A DNA stretch of 64,000 bases from NCBI GenBank assembly GCA_914767715.1, contig OU612075.1, forward strand, positions 1,178,001-1,242,000. Direction: 5' to 3'. Both the position numbers and the translations under genes were made by a program. This stretch comes from Membranipora membranacea. Lineage: Eukaryota > Bryozoa > Gymnolaemata > Cheilostomatida > Membraniporidae. How positions within the stretch are numbered: the first letter of the stretch is position 1; the number at the start of each line of letters is the position of its first letter. Positions 1 to 14,141 of the stretch are shown here, piece by piece. The notes under the pieces are model-generated. The model ran no database searches, was not told where the DNA came from, and saw only the letters and a list, made by a program, of their open reading frames with translations.

Positions 1-3000
1 TCTGTCTGCAGATTTCACTAAATTATCTAAAATATCACTTGTTAGGTTCCTCCCCCTTTTATTACAGACAGTTCTATTCTCTCACACGGAACCGCATTTC
101 CCACAGTTTGATTGGATAAAACAGTGAACACCTCACATCTCTTATCTATAATAACCAGTCTGTTATCATCCCATGGTAGTTATAGTCAGACTCAATATTC
201 TAACAGCGACCCCCAAAGTACTGATAAGCAGATTGTCCATATCATGGTATTGAGCACCATCTAAGGGTACATATATCGTAATACACATATATCATCATGG
301 TGGAGACAAATGGTGGTTTAGCTACAGAACCAAACATGTTCATTTAGGAGTCGGTCAGAGCTAAAATCTGAAAACCTGACAACTATCATAATCATGCTTC
401 ACTGTTATCATGCTAGCTGAGTGATATCAGCGTAACAAGATGATACAAAACCCCAGTAGGGATCTGAAAAAATGGCTTTGTGGCAGAAATCATTTATTTA
501 TCTCGAATCAAAGTGAATTGGCTCTCTGTAGTTAAGTTTGTATAAGGAGTACAGCTTCAGCTTGATGAAACTTTTCTGCCAGTTAGGAAGTATTATAAGA
601 TTTTATTGCAGCGCACACTTCCTTCAATTTCGAAATAGGCATCTAGTTACAACTCTTGCATCTGCCATTTGCCTCAAAGGCATCTGGTTCTTTAAAATAC
701 ATCAGGAAATAAACCTTTTAGATGCAGGATATTACTGTCCCAAACCATTCTGAATATTACTGTACTGAACCCATCTCATCGTACATTGCGAGCCACTGAG
801 TAAAATCATATTATGCAAGATGGGGTAAAATGACACATTTATAATACTCTCTACTTGTGGAAAAGTTTCACCAAGCTAGAACTCTGCACTCTCTACTTAC
901 CTCAATTTTCAACATCAAATTGTAGCAGCAGTATTGATACACTGATAGGGATGTACGTCTCAATCACTCTTATAGGACAGGTCTGCAGAGTTTATCTGAT
1001 GTCACCATTTGTAGTGATTTATCAGCTCACAATCTTCAGTAAGTAATATATAATAATAATTATCTGATCTCTGTAAGTAATATATACATACAACAGTTAT
1101 CTGATGTCTGTAAATATAGTCTGATACAGGTTGAAAGGTTTACAGGCATTTGGTAATTAATGGTGAAAAATAATGGTTTAGGTTGAATATAGTCTGCCCT
1201 AATGCCCGCTGTCGCCTGTTCCTCATCAAACTGCCACAATCTGACTATGACACTGACTATGGTAACTTGAAACCCTCAAAAACACCCAACTCAGTCCAAC
1301 GCTGCAAATGTTTGGGCCACTTGACCTATAAATTGGATATTTTTGAGAGCTTACCAATAGCTTGGAGCCAATACATCTCCTAATATTATCATACTGGCTG
1401 AGATACTAAATAAATTTCACCTTATCATGCCCTACAGTTGCCTGTATTTGGAGTTGCTACCCTCAACCCAGCAATAAGTTGCCAGCAGGAAGACAGAGCA
1501 AGTCGGAATACAGATATATTTTTTTTAACCTGTTCTAACCCATCTCTACCCTATCATACGCTACCCTGACATACTTGGTATAAAATCACCAACAGATGTA
1601 AGAGTTTGAAATGATTGAAATATTGTATATTTCTGCACACTGATTCAATGTTAAATCTTTTAGCACACACTACTCACCCTGCTCCTTGCCATCTGATCAG
1701 TCAGAGAGGAGAGAAGAGAGCACTGATACAATCTTACAGGTAAGTTCTGTAGAGTGGACTCGATATGCAGATGTTGATCAATAAGATCTATCACCTACTG
1801 TAAGTAATAAATGTGAATAATTAAGATATGACTTGAGAGGCAATACTCTAAAATATTCTGTTACACAGCAGCAGTTTGGCGATCGCTGGTGGTGTCAGTT
1901 TTGGTATGGGTTGGATAAAGCCGATGTGCAAGGTTTCTGTTAATGCTCATTCTCATCAACTGACCTACCTTGTCAGGATAAGATGGTATAACTTATCATA
2001 TTATATTCACTCACCGGTCAGTTACTGTTGGAGAGAGAGAAGTTTCTACACCAGTAAATATTAGATTATACCAAGTTCTACAGGAAGGATGGAGCTCACA
2101 GGCACAATGCTACTGGCTCGTTGATGACAGCCAGCTTGATATGAAATCTAAATAAGGAAGTTTCTCTCTATATCATGTGATATTATACTCGAATATTAAA
2201 CACAAGTTGAACTTGGTACCACTTATCAAAAAAAGCCTGTGACCACAAGTTGAGCATTTATAACATTATTGCATTGATTCAGCAAAAGGTTGAGTGTTTA
2301 ACCACAGTCTAATATTGATAGTGGTTTTAGGCTGATAATATAATGCCTCTAACACGCATGAAATAAGGGGCGCCTGTACAGCTAATATAAAAACAATGAA
2401 GCCAAGTCATAGATAACGGGTAATAAAATAATATTCAAGCTTTGTAACTGTTTTCCAGGAATGGGGTCACTACTACACCCACTGTGTCCCTCATAAAAAA
2501 TATTAACTCGAATAATAAAGTAGTGAAATAAACTGCCTCTACTCCAGTTTCACATCATGACTGACTAGTTTTTAAGCCAATATAACTGGCAAGTTTAAAA
2601 AATCATGTTTAGCCTAGAAGTTATAGAGAAATGGATGGATAAATGTTGATCTGGATTTCATATAACAGCTTATTTTCAAATCCGCAAACAGTGTTATTAT
2701 TTTGTAAACAGCCAGATATTATGTTTAGTTATCGGCTCTGCGTATTAAGGTTTTGCATTGTCGACTTTACAATCACAAAATACAACATCCGACCACATTG
2801 TAGCCAACAACACTGCTATGAAAAATGACATCAACAATCTACTTGTAGAGTGAACAATAACTGACTCACCAACTTCTCCTTTATCACTAAAACAAGATCA
2901 CATCACAAGCAATATAATGATGGGGATGTTGTTTCAGTTGACTATTGATGTGCAGCCATCTGCTGCCTAATGAATGAATGGCTGGGACCTCACACAAAGT

Positions 3001-3148
3001 AAAGCTAACTTTGCAGCAGTATCATCAACTGACAATCATAGTATTTAGTATCAGTACAGATAGAGTTATTATAGAGGAAGGGGATCCGGGTATATCTCTA
3101 ATATCACATGAGTTTAAATGTCGAGTAAATCAGACGGAGTTAGTGTAA
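1..3148. other. No confident gene; weak exon-like pieces
   Basis: Open frames here are short. Two weak signals were noted on the minus strand: a segment at about 893-986 bounded by CTGCAG and GAG/GTAAGT whose open frame contains RVIETYIPISVSILLLQFDV but stops in frame just before the donor, and ATGGCAAGGAGCAGG/GTGAGT near 1690. Part of 860-1190 resembles 32880-33180 (shared TGTAGTGATTTATCA and CTGTAAGTAAT), so it is an old duplicate. Neither can be assigned a function. Confidence 0.35.
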
Positions 3149-4206
3149 TTTTTTTTTTTTTTGGTTTCTGCAACAATTTATTGTAATTAAAATCAAGGGA
3201 CTAAAATATTGAAATAAAATAAGGCAGCGGCATGGTCATATTAGTCCAGGACTAGTATGGCGACCATCCGATTATCGGGAAAACGAAGGCTACTGTCCCC
3301 AGGGCAAGCCCAGACACGCAGCATACTCGACAAGAAGCAAACCACACCCCACAGCGAGGACGCCAACCTCCCACGCAAAGCAGAAAGAGCCGCCCCCTCC
3401 TCCCCCAGTAGGTGTGAATTCCACAGGTAAACACCTGTGGTTAGTTTTGAAGTTTGAAGTTTGTTTATTGCCTAAATTCTAATATCCATCCTGTGATAGG
3501 TTGATAGCATCGAATGTACAGCACATTGACCTCTCCCCTCTACAGTTGTTGGCTCTCTTTGGGGCAAATTTTTCCTTCGACCTAGTGGCTGTAATGGCAG
3601 GGGTTTGAATTTCTAACTCCCCATTAAGGCGAGTATTATTAAAATGTAACAAATAGCGGTATTTAAAAAGCAAACTTCTCAATTAATGAGTCAGTTCTTA
3701 TCATTTCATTTTAGCCTACTGCTACATTGTTCTAACTTTTCTTTTCCTAGCTATTGTGTATCAACTTGTGTAATGTTTTACTGCTAATTAATGCCTGCGT
3801 GTACGTTGTAATTTTACCTGTCATTGTTCTTGATTTTTAGTTACATGTCTTTTTAATTCTACACCATATTTTTATCAATTTTTCTGTTTTCTGGGTACAA
3901 GTCCTAAGGACTTATTCTTCTCCAGAATAAACATGGAATATATATATATATTTCGATGGGCATAATTTGATACTCAGAGAAGAAAGAGGTCACATGACCA
4001 CGTGGGCGGATTTTGAGTATGACACGAAGAGCTGATTTTTGAAGTAAATAGATTTGATTAAGATGACAATTTGCGGCATGACCATAAAATTCAATACCAT
4101 AAATTAAATGTGGATAAAAGAATGTGTAATACAAATTGATCATCGTAGGAATATCGAAATATGGTCGTACACTACGCATTAAAAATAGGATGTCGTTCAA
4201 TTTCAT
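3149..4206 (-). mobile_element. Truncated non-LTR retrotransposon (LINE) remnant
   Basis: On the minus strand, 4206-3904 encodes a reverse-transcriptase C-terminal/thumb segment (INLYYTFFYPHLIYGIEFYG, then LQKSALRVILKI), the pattern of Jockey/CR1-like LINEs. A T14 run at 3149-3162 would be the poly(A) end. The 5' part is missing. A GC-rich block (3260-3420) between them is of unknown origin and may be a separate insert. Not functional. Confidence 0.65.
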
Positions 4207-4260
4207 TTAGTATCAGTAATAGTAGTGTTATATCATGGAGGCAGCGAACCGAGTCTATCA

Positions 4261-4446
4261 CTATGTTAACATTTCTTGTACTTCAGCAGATAGAAAATTA
4301 GAGACCAACTCTGTTAATATGATGATATTCATACCACAGCTGTCAATAACTCTGACAGTGTCAGCAGAGCCGCAGATAGCAAACTTAGGACCCTGATAGA
4401 AGACAGCCTCAAAGTCAGTCAGTATTAATAAGTGAAGTATGTCTCA
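4261..4446 (-). CDS. Candidate terminal exon, unknown protein
   Basis: Minus-strand frame starting in or near DILHLLILTDFEAVFYQGPK, continuing FAICGSADTVRVIDSCGMNI and ending LSAEVQEMLT at a TAG (4263-4261). GSADTVRVID resembles a WD40 blade, but only weakly. The 5' boundary is not resolved: the clean acceptor at about 4470 leads into stops in all frames. The upper part is also present in duplicons B and C; the lower coding part is unique to A. It may be a remnant. Confidence 0.28.
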
Positions 4447-4504
4447 GACGTCACAGTGCAGATAGACCTGGGAAAAGAAACACAGATAATTATAACTATT
4501 CTAA

Positions 4505-5045
4505 TTGGTTGCTAACTTGAAAATTCTCATCTACAAGACTGCTTTACGGCCAACTCTGACGTATGGGAATGAGACCTGGTCCGTAACAGGAACCCTTATA
4601 GACAGGGTTAGCTCTTGTGAGATGCGAATGCTAAGGTACTGCATGGGGATATCGAAGGAATGAAGAGATAAGAGCCGAAGCAAATATAATGCCAATCAGG
4701 GATGTCATGAGGAAAAAGAGGCTAGAATGGTATGCTCATGTTTGTCGACGTGAAAGTGATGAAGATATCAGGAGAGTGTACGAGATGAGGGTAGAAGGAA
4801 GCAGAGGGCGTGGACGGCCAAAACAGCGCTGGAGTGACACAATCAATGCCGACCTTCGCTTGCTAGATCTAGAACGAGGTGATACAAGTGACCGAACAAG
4901 GTGGAGAAGTTTGGTGGAACTAGGAGTCAGGTAAAAACCCGCTACTCGATCAGGACATGGCGGTGAAAGGCGAACAATTGATTCAATGTAAATCTTACCG
5001 TTATTAAAGCAGCCTATTTTTGGACCACAGTTACAAGGGTAGATA
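4505..5045 (+). pseudogene. LINE reverse transcriptase C-terminal fragment (in duplicon A)
   Basis: Encodes, with frameshifts, the C-terminal part of a non-LTR retrotransposon protein: MPIRDVMRKKRLEWYAHVCR, GSRGRGRPKQRWSD and RTRWRSLVELG, the typical LxWxGHV...RGRPK.RW...D...RWR block. Several indels break it. It was carried with the duplicon. Confidence 0.8.
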
Positions 5046-6058
5046 AATATTTGTATGTTTTTCATGAATTCTAAACTAAACTTCAGGCAGTTATATATTC
5101 ACTCAGTCTACTTTGAGTCTCAAGGCATATATTATTTCATGCTGCAACATCGAGGACGGTTGTTTTAAGGGTAAGTAATCACCTCATTTTACCATTTCTT
5201 TTACTGTCAGACCAGACCGTGGGCTTGGTAATCAGGTGGGATATCTCAGCCAGATGTGACAGATTGAAATAAGGAGCTCTATGTTATGATGTCATGTTTA
5301 AAGCATTTGCACGCAGTGAGTGACCACAAAAATTGAGGTTTTATGGTCTGCAATTTGGCCGTTTTTTATACAATTCTCAAACTAAAATAATTATCAAGTC
5401 ATATAGGACCTCTTGCAGAGATGCAGGAAAAACACCTAATTTTTCACCCAAATGCTCAACTCGAGTTAAATTGAATACGACAGACCGGTGACTGCGTTAT
5501 GTAAAGACGTTATGACAGGACTACATACCTGGAGGTGTAGTGATATTTGTTCTGGTGACTTCTCTGTATTGTACTGTAAACATACTGAGAGGATTAAGCG
5601 GACACTGGAGCAGCTCTCCTGATTCCTAACAAACTTCTCCAGTCAGCTTATATGTCACTATCTACAGAATAAAGACCAGATAAATTATAATAACTTTTAC
5701 TAGCGCAAAGCTAAATAGGAGTTTTGGTAGTTGTCTCCCCTGTGAATTGGCCAGTATGCGTTGCGCTAAAGCCTGATATAACATGGAGCTACAGTGAGTA
5801 TTAAAATATACTACTTTACAGCCTAGATCTAATTATTCATCTTCCATCAGCTGTACCCAGTATTTTCCCACACTCATGCTCATAGAACAAAGACAGACTA
5901 CAGAGATGCTGAGTCGAGGTAACTCTGAGAGGTCAAGAAGTCATCCTACCGGGTTTTGTGAGGATCTTTCTTATGAAGACAACTATTAACGTTCGAGAGG
6001 CACAGAGTCAAGAGTGACTAAGTAGAATGATCTAAGAGGGATTATACCTGACACTTAC

Positions 6059-6165
6059 TGGTGAATAACTCTGATATCAGGTGATCCAGTAGAGGCTAAT
6101 ATACATTCTCTCTGTGATATCCTTTCATCAGAATACCTTCTCTGTGTGTTGAGTCGACACAAATC
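6059..6165 (-). CDS. Exon-like segment in duplicon A (also in B and C)
   Basis: Acceptor CTCAG, donor CACCA/GTAAGT, 107 nt. It encodes DLCRLNTQRRYSDERISQRE and CILASTGSPDIRVIH. The same frame is kept open in B (10.73-10.83 kb) and C (61.51-61.61 kb). Not recognised; the phase does not match the preceding segment. Confidence 0.28.
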
Positions 6166-6602
6166 CTGAGTATGACTTGGCTCTCAATGTAGAATTATCA
6201 CAATTTTATAGAATTCTCTGGTGGACTCCATCTGCAAATGCCACATTCAGCATAAAATGGAATGTGTCCTACTAGGGAATCCAAAGTTAAATTTTATTTG
6301 CATTGTGGGATTGATGTTAACATGCCATATTGATCAATGATCAACGTGGAAAAAACAACCATTCAACTGAATCCCAAAGACTTGCTTTCAGCTTTTGTTC
6401 TGTCCCATCATCAGAAAATATCCACATTAACAATATTTATTGCGATTTTACATAAGGCAATTGTTTAAATAATTTATGTTTCACAGTCACATAGCTTATA
6501 TTATATTGGCAAGCCTTGTTTGTGGTAGAGGGAAGGGGTCTCATCTCCCACAAGGCTTGTCAGTATATGTTGATAGCTGATATGTGACAAGTGCTAACAA
6601 AC

Positions 6603-6726
6603 CTTTCTGTTGGCCTTAGTGAAGACCACAGCAGTCCTGGTACCATATTAATGATTTCTGTGTGATGTCCATATATGACAGCTACATCACTCAAGGTCAT
6701 TTATCTACAGTGTACTACACAGGCAT
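6603..6726 (-). pseudogene. Exon-like segment in duplicon A, broken by a stop
   Basis: 124 nt with acceptor TTTCAG and donor AAAG/GTTTGT. It encodes a version of DACIVHCRYMTLSDEAVIYG but with TAA replacing the Tyr codon. Weak WD-like look (VIYGHHTEI); family not recognised. Confidence 0.35.
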
Positions 6727-7756
6727 CTGAAATTAAGGAAATAATGTGGTAATTAATGATAATAGTTGTGTAATTCTCAATATTACTGTACTGTACTATA
6801 TATTGACTAGACATTAAGGATGTGGTCTTCATGTAGGTATGAACAGGCTTGGAGGGACATCAGTATATAAATAAGTAACGATGTATGGGATCTACACAAA
6901 GAGTTCCTAGAGCAGTTGGCATATCTTAACATGTAACTGATTTATTGAGCTCGGTCAGGTTGCCAGACAACTCATGAAGTTTACAACTTGTGTAAGTCAG
7001 CCTTCAATAAGTAGAAGTTCAGAGAGTAAATAACTCCCATTTGTAGTAATATTGTGTAATAAGATTTAATATTCTACTAACAACCAAATTTCATCACATG
7101 CATACTACAAAGTATAACCAATTATGATAGATTACGTTTTGACTCTCTGCTGATATTCTTATAAGCTCTGACACAGCCAGCTGTGTCTGGTGATTTGGAT
7201 TTCATGAACTCCACACAAACTTTATCATCATTATACTATTAGCTGTGATATAAAGTGAAACATATAAGCTCTGACGTCAGAATTAATGACCGGGTTTTCA
7301 TAATTTTTATGTTTATTGGTATTTCATATTGTTTATGAGAACAACTTGCTATGTATTGTAGTCGCCAGATTTAATGATGTATGAGACGAGCCAAATCAAG
7401 TCATCCCATACACCAGTAAATCAGTCAATAAACAATTAAAAATATAAGTAAAAGCACATGCTGACAGAAGAAAATCACACAACGGTGAATGCCAGAGAAC
7501 TGCGGATAAACATACAGCAAAAAAACTGACAACTTATGCTGTCAAGCATGACATCATCACTTAGAAGGTGAGGAAGTGCTCACTATCCACATAAAATAGA
7601 TACTATAAGGATATTGTGCAAATCCAATAATCCAAAGCTACTGTATATACACTCCTAGGGTTGGGTCAGTGAGGTGGCTAGCCTCAATACTGTGGGATTA
7701 TCATCACATAGGATATATCTAAGACCAAATTATATCTAGTCGTCCTGTATTCAGCA

Positions 7757-7819
7757 TTGCTCTCCTCCACTGATAAGCGTCAGGACTCCTGATTGCGGCT
7801 TATCAGTGGAGGGGAGCAA
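7757..7819. repeat. Fold-back in duplicon A
   Basis: Arms TTGCTCTCCTCCACTGATAA and TTATCAGTGGAGGGGAGCAA around a 21-bp loop. Orthologous copies: 12445-12507 (B), 63210-63272 (C) and a decayed one at about 55063-55127 (D). It therefore predates the duplications. Confidence 0.75.
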
Positions 7820-9863
7820 CACCAAATACGGGCCAGCTGTTATCTTGGCTAACTTGAGCTTTACCTACTGCTGCCACTCAGGGAAATATGTGCTTATCGT
7901 ATTCTGTATAGCTCAAGACAAAATGAGCAGTTTCACCCACTGGGCAAATAATTTCCACAAACTGACTGTCAAAATCAGGATATACAATTAATGATCTAGC
8001 AGAAATAGTGAAATAATTACCGCCTTGCTAGTTGGGTTTGATGACAGCAACACCTAGTGCATTGATTTCATACTCTGATTTTGATATCAGTTTGGGCAAA
8101 TCATCAATTAGTTGTCTTTGACCTACACAGAGTCCACATAGCACACATTTCCCTGGGTGGCTGCAGTATTTCAAGTATACTTGATCTAGGTATTACTTAC
8201 TTGGTTCTTACATGTCATGACAATGACAGCGTTTCATTGTATGATTCAGAATATCTCTTTTTCATACAAACTACAGACAACTCCTGATCTGAGCGTCTCA
8301 ATCCATCTCTGGTCTGTGTGCTGACCACATCATTCATCAGCTAGAAGTTACAGAAAATGAGCAACAAATTAGAGTATAGCTCATGATAATTGGTCTTGTG
8401 TCATCTTTAGTCGAATCATCATGATAACATATCTCAAGTTTGCAAAAAAGGTGAATAATATTTGTAACCTCTTGGAGAATAGGACTGGAGGCTTACCTGT
8501 CCAGTATAGACAATATGTACAGGTGAGCGGAGTGATAAAACATAACTGACTGACTTAATACAGTATTCATGTTGTTACTCTTTTTTGCACGCGATTTCAG
8601 GCCTTGTTTACATTGATAAGCTTTTGGTCGCCTTAAGATATCACCGAATGGTGGCTAAGTGTCCTCATCATCGCAACTGTCTGAGTATTGAGTCTGTAAT
8701 GTAGCTGAGATAAGGAAGGACTAGTAATATAAGTCACACACCTGTATAGAGATGGTGACTTGTAGGTAAAGTCTCTAGTATCAGAGTGTCTCTCTCAACT
8801 CTCTCGTGTGTGAGGTAACTTCCTGTTAGTGTAGCCTGAGGTCTATAATATGGTTGCATAGCCTGACATCACATCTCCTTTCTTCAATATTTGAGCTCTG
8901 CTGCTGTCTTCTTAGCTCAAAGAAACTTCCAATATCAACCTACAATCAGTGTGTCAAAACACTGGTGACCAACATGAGTAACATACAGTATGACTTGGCA
9001 TCAAGCTTCCATACGCTTAACTTGGTAATAGAAATATGTCACCTTGATGTGCTGATCAGGTACTTATTTCTATATTATCTACTCTCAATCTATTAATCGG
9101 ACAAAAGTATCGTGCAAATACAAATATGTCCATACATGTAGTACATGCTCTGGTGTGCTGACCAGATAGTCCCTTCTAAATTAGTGATGTAGCTGAATTT
9201 GAGATTAGCTAAATATATCTATCACCATAATTTCCTCAGGTGTTTGGTGAGTTTGAGCTCTATGCAAACCAGCCTACCTTTACCTTCAATAAGTGCCAAT
9301 AAAGCCCTCTTATGAAATAAAGCGACTCCATTGACATTGGAAAAATTAAAGCTAGCACCAGCTATGTCAGCCAGCTTTTATAAAGTAAAACAGTTGAGTA
9401 AATATTCAGCTAGTTATAAATTTCACTATTTCAATCATGTATGAAAAGGAAATTGTCTCCTCTTTTGAATACTTCAATCCTCCAGGGTATCACAACATGA
9501 TAAGACAGTATAGGTACAGCAGACCACTTATATCTATATACTATGTAATTATGATCAAATAATTACCTTGTGATCCTGTGCTGATATTCTGATAATCTCA
9601 GACACATCTGTATCTGTTGATCTGAATCTCCTTGACTTCTAAGAAACAGGCCTCATCACACTGCGATTATATATGATATACAACTAAAACAGATATCCTC
9701 ACATATAAAACTCAGATATAAGATCAAATATTGAATCTTATAAAAGATATAAAGCCCAAACCCCCTCCCTACCTCAAAGTCAGTCAGTATTAATAAGTGA
9801 AGTATATCTCAAACGTCACTGTGCAGATAGACCTGGGAAAAGAAACACAGATAGTTATAACTA

Positions 9864-10290
9864 TTGGTTGCTAACTTGAAAATCCTCATCTACAAGACTG
9901 CTATACGGCCAGCTCTGGCGTATGGGAATGAGACCTGGCCCGTAACAGGAACCCTTATAGACAGGGTTAGCTCTTGTGAAATGCGAATGCTAAGGTACTG
10001 CATAGGGATAAGCTTAGAGGAACATCGAAGGAATGAAGAGATAACAGCCGAAGCAAATATAATGCCAATCAGGGATGTCATGAGGAAAAAGAGGCTAGAA
10101 TGGTATTGTCATGTTTGTCGACGTGAGAGTGATGAAGATATCAGGAGAGTGTACGAGATGAGGGTAGAGTGAAGCAGAGGGCGTGGACGGCCAAAACAGC
10201 TATGGAGTGACACAATCAATGCCGACCTTCGCTGGCTAGATCTAGAACAAGGTGATACAAGTGACCGAATAAGGTGGAGAAGTATGAGAT
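9864..10290 (+). pseudogene. LINE reverse transcriptase C-terminal fragment (in duplicon B)
   Basis: Same element as in A. MVANLKILIYKTAIRPALAY is intact up to a stop at 10170-10172 (in ...MRVE), then it is truncated at about 10290, where duplicon sequence resumes after a deletion. Confidence 0.8.
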
Positions 10291-11268
10291 TCCTAACAGA
10301 CTTCTCCAGTAAGCTTATATGTCACTATCTACAGAATAAAGACCAGATAAATTATCATAACTTTTACTAGCGCAAAGCTCAATAAGAGTTATGGCAGTTG
10401 TCTGCCCTGTGAATTGGCCAGTATGCGTTGTGCTACAGCCTGATATAACACGGAGCTACAGTGAGTATTAAAATATACTACTTTACAGCCTAGATCTAAT
10501 TATTCACCTTCCATCAGCTGTATCAGTAGTTTATCATACGATACTCATGGAACAAAGACAGACTTTGACGGTGCTGAGTCTGGGTAACTCTGAGAGGTCA
10601 AGAGGTGATCCTACCAGGCTCTTTGATGTCCTTTCTTATGTGGACCACTATACATGTTTGAGAAAAATGAGATCAGAAGTGACTCAGTGGAATAATCTAT
10701 GAGGGATTATATATCACACTTACTGGCGAATAGCTCTGATATCAGGTGATCCAGTAGAGGCTAATATACATTCTCTCAGTGGTATCCTTTGATTGGAATA
10801 TCTTCTCTGTGTGTTGTGTCGACACAAATCCTGAGTAACACTTAACTCTCAATGTAGAATTATCACAATTTTTTAGAATTCCCTGATGGACCCCATCTGA
10901 AATTAAATGCCACATTCAGCATACAATGGAATATGTGCTACTAGGGAATTCAAGGTTAAATTTTATTTGCATTGTGGGATTGATGTTAACATGCCATATT
11001 GTTCAATGATCAACGTGGAAAAAAAACAGCCATTCAACTGTATCCTTAAGACTTGCTTTCAGCTTTTGTTCTGTCCAATCATCAGAAAATATCCACATTA
11101 ACAATATTTGTTGCGATTTTACATTAGGCAATTGTTTAAATAATTTATGTTTCAAAGTCACATAGCTTATATTAACAAGCCTTGTTTGTGGTAGAGGGAA
11201 GGGGTCTCATCTCCCACAAGGCTTGTCAGTATATGTTGATAGCTGATATGTGACAAGTGCTTACAAAC

Positions 11269-11392
11269 CTTTCTGTTGGCCTTAGTGAAGACCACAGCAG
11301 TCCTGGTACCATATTAACGATTTCTGTGTGATGTCCATATATGACAGCTTCATCACTCAAGGTCATATATCTACAGTGTACTATACAGGCAT
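11269..11392 (-). pseudogene. Exon-like segment in duplicon B, acceptor mutated
   Basis: Same 124-nt segment as in A. The frame is open (DACIVHCRYMTLSDEAVIYG, GLLWSSLRPTER) but the acceptor reads TTTCGG instead of TTTCAG, so normal splicing is not expected. Confidence 0.35.
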
Positions 11393-14141
11393 CCGAAATT
11401 AAAGACATAATGTGGTAATTAATGATAATAGTTGTTTAATTCTCAATATTACTATACTGTACTATATATTGACTAGACATTAAGGATGTGGTCTTCATGT
11501 AGGTATGAACAGGCTTAGAGGGACATCAGTATATAAATAAGTAACGATGTATGGGATCTACACAAGGAGTTCCTAGAGCAGTTGGCATATCTTAACATGT
11601 AACTGATTTATTGAGCTTTGTCAGGTTGCCAGACAACTCATGACGTTTATAACTTGTGTAAATCAGCCTTCAATAATATGGAGTTGTTATCTCTCTGAAC
11701 TTCTACTTCAGAGAGTAAATAACTCCCATTTGTAGTAATATTGTGTAATAAGATTTAATATTCTATTAACAACCAAATTGCACCACATGTATACTACAAA
11801 GTATAACCAGTTATGATAGAATACTTTTGACTCTCTGCTGATATTCTTATGAGCTCTGACACAGCCAGCTGTGTCTGGTGATTTGGATTTCATGAACTCC
11901 ACACAAACTTCATCATCATTATACAATTAGCTGTAATATAAAGTGAAACATATAAGCTCTGACATCAGAATTAATGATCGGGTTTTCATAATTTTTATGT
12001 TTATTTGTATTTCATATTGTTTATGAGAACAAATTGCTGTGTGTTGTAGTTGACAGATTTAGTGATGTATGAGACGAGCCAAATCAAGTCATCCCATACA
12101 ACAGTAAATCAGTCAATAAACAATTAAAAATATAAGTAAAAGCACATGCTGACAAAAGAAAATCACACAACAGCGAATGTCAGAGAACTCCAGATAAGCG
12201 TACAGCAAAAAAACTGACAACTTATCCTGTCAGGTATGACAACATTACTTAGAAGGTGAGGAAGTGCTCACTATCCACATAAAATAGATACTATAAGGAT
12301 ATTGTGCAAATCCAGTGATCCAAAGCTACTGTATATACACTCCTAGGGTTCGGTCAGTGAGGTGGCTAGCCTCAATACTGTGGGATTATCATCACATAGG
12401 ATATATCTAAGACCAAGTTATATCTAGTTGTCCTGTATTCAGCATTGCTCTCCTCCACTGATAAGCTTCAGAACTCCGGATTGCGGCTTATCAGTGGAGG
12501 GGAGCAACCCCAAATACGGGCCATCTGTTATCTTGGCTAACTTGAGCTTTAACTACTGCTGCCACTCAGGGAAATACGTGCTTATCGCATTCTGTATAGC
12601 TCAAAACTAACAAAATGAGCAGTTTCACCCACTGGGCAAATAATTTGCACAAACTGACTGACAAAATCAGGATATACAATCAATGATCTAGCAGAAATAG
12701 TGGGTTTGATGACAGCAACACCTAGTGCATTGATTTCATACTCTGATTTTGACATCAGTTTGTGCAAATCATCAATTAGTTGTCTTTGACCTACACAGAG
12801 TCCACATAGCACACATTTCCCTGGATGGCAGCAGTATTTTAAGTATACTTGATCTAGGTATCGCTTACTTGGTTCTTACATGTCATGACAATGACAGCGT
12901 TTCATCGTATGATTCAGAATATCTCTTTTTCATACAAACTACAGACAACTCCTGATCTGAGCATCTCAATCCATCTCTGGTCTGTGTGCTGACCACATCA
13001 TTCATCAGCTAGAAGTTACAGAAAATGAGTAACAAATTAGAGTATAGCTCATGATAATTGGTCTTGTGTCATCTTTAGTCAAATCATCATGATAACATAT
13101 CTTAAGTTTGCAAAAAAGGTGAATTATATTTGTAACCTCTTGGAGAATAGGTCTGGAGGCTTACCTGTTCAGTATACACAATATGTACAGGTGAGCGGAG
13201 TGATAAAACATAACTGATTGACATAATACAGTATTTATGTTGTTACTCTTTTTATCACGCGATTTCAGGTCTGTTTACATTGATAAGCTTTATGTAATGT
13301 TAAGATATCAACAAATGGTGGCTAAGTGTCCTCATCATCTCACCAGTCTGAGTGTTGAGTCTGTAATGTAGCTGAGATATATAATATAAGTCACACACCT
13401 GTATAGAGATGGTGACTTGTCAGTAAAGTCTCTAGTATCAGAGTGTCTCTCTCAACTCTCTGGTGTGTGAGGTAACTTCCTGTTAGTGTAGCCTGAGATC
13501 TACAATATGGTTGCATAGCCTGACATCGCATCTCCTTTCTTCAATATTTGAGCTCTGCTGCTGTCTTCTTAGCTCAAGGAAACTTTCAATATCAACATAA
13601 AATCAGTGTGTCAAAACACTGGTGACCAACATGAGTAACATACAGTAAGACTTAGCATCAAGCTTCCATACACTTAGCTTGGTAATAGAAATATGTCACC
13701 TTGATGCGCTGATCAGGTACTTATTTCTATATTATCTACTCTCAATCTGTTAATCGGACAAAAGTATCGTGCAAATACAAATATGTCCAGACATGTAGTA
13801 CATGCTCTGGTGTGCTGACCAGATAGTCCCTTCTAAATTAGTGATGTAGCTGAATTTGAGATTAGCTAAATATATCTATCACCATAATTTCCTCAGGTGT
13901 TTGGTGAGTTTGTGCACTTTGTAAACCTACCTAACTTTACCTTCGGTAAGTGCCAATAAAGCCGTCTTATGAAATAAAGCGACTCAAACGACATTGCAAA
14001 AATTAAAGCTAACACCTATGTCAGCCAGCTTTTATAAAGTAAAACAGTTGAGTAAATATTCAGCTAGTTGGAAATTTCACTACTTCAATCATGTATGAAA
14101 AGGAAATTGTCTCCTCTTTTGAATACTTCAACCCTCTAGGG

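Larger units (their letters stand above)
4407..9760. repeat. Segmental duplicon, copy A
   Basis: About 5.35 kb, nearly collinear with copy B (9771-14945), copy C (60274 to window end) and partly with D (54060-55700). It starts at CCTCAAAGTCAGTCAGTATT. It contains a LINE fragment, a hairpin (AAGCCTTG.../CCACAAGGCTT at 6513-6560), a fold-back at 7757-7819 and exon-like segments. Relative to A, copy B lacks about 700 bp (A 4908-5614) and copy C lacks about 820 bp (A 5061-5880). Confidence 0.9.
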
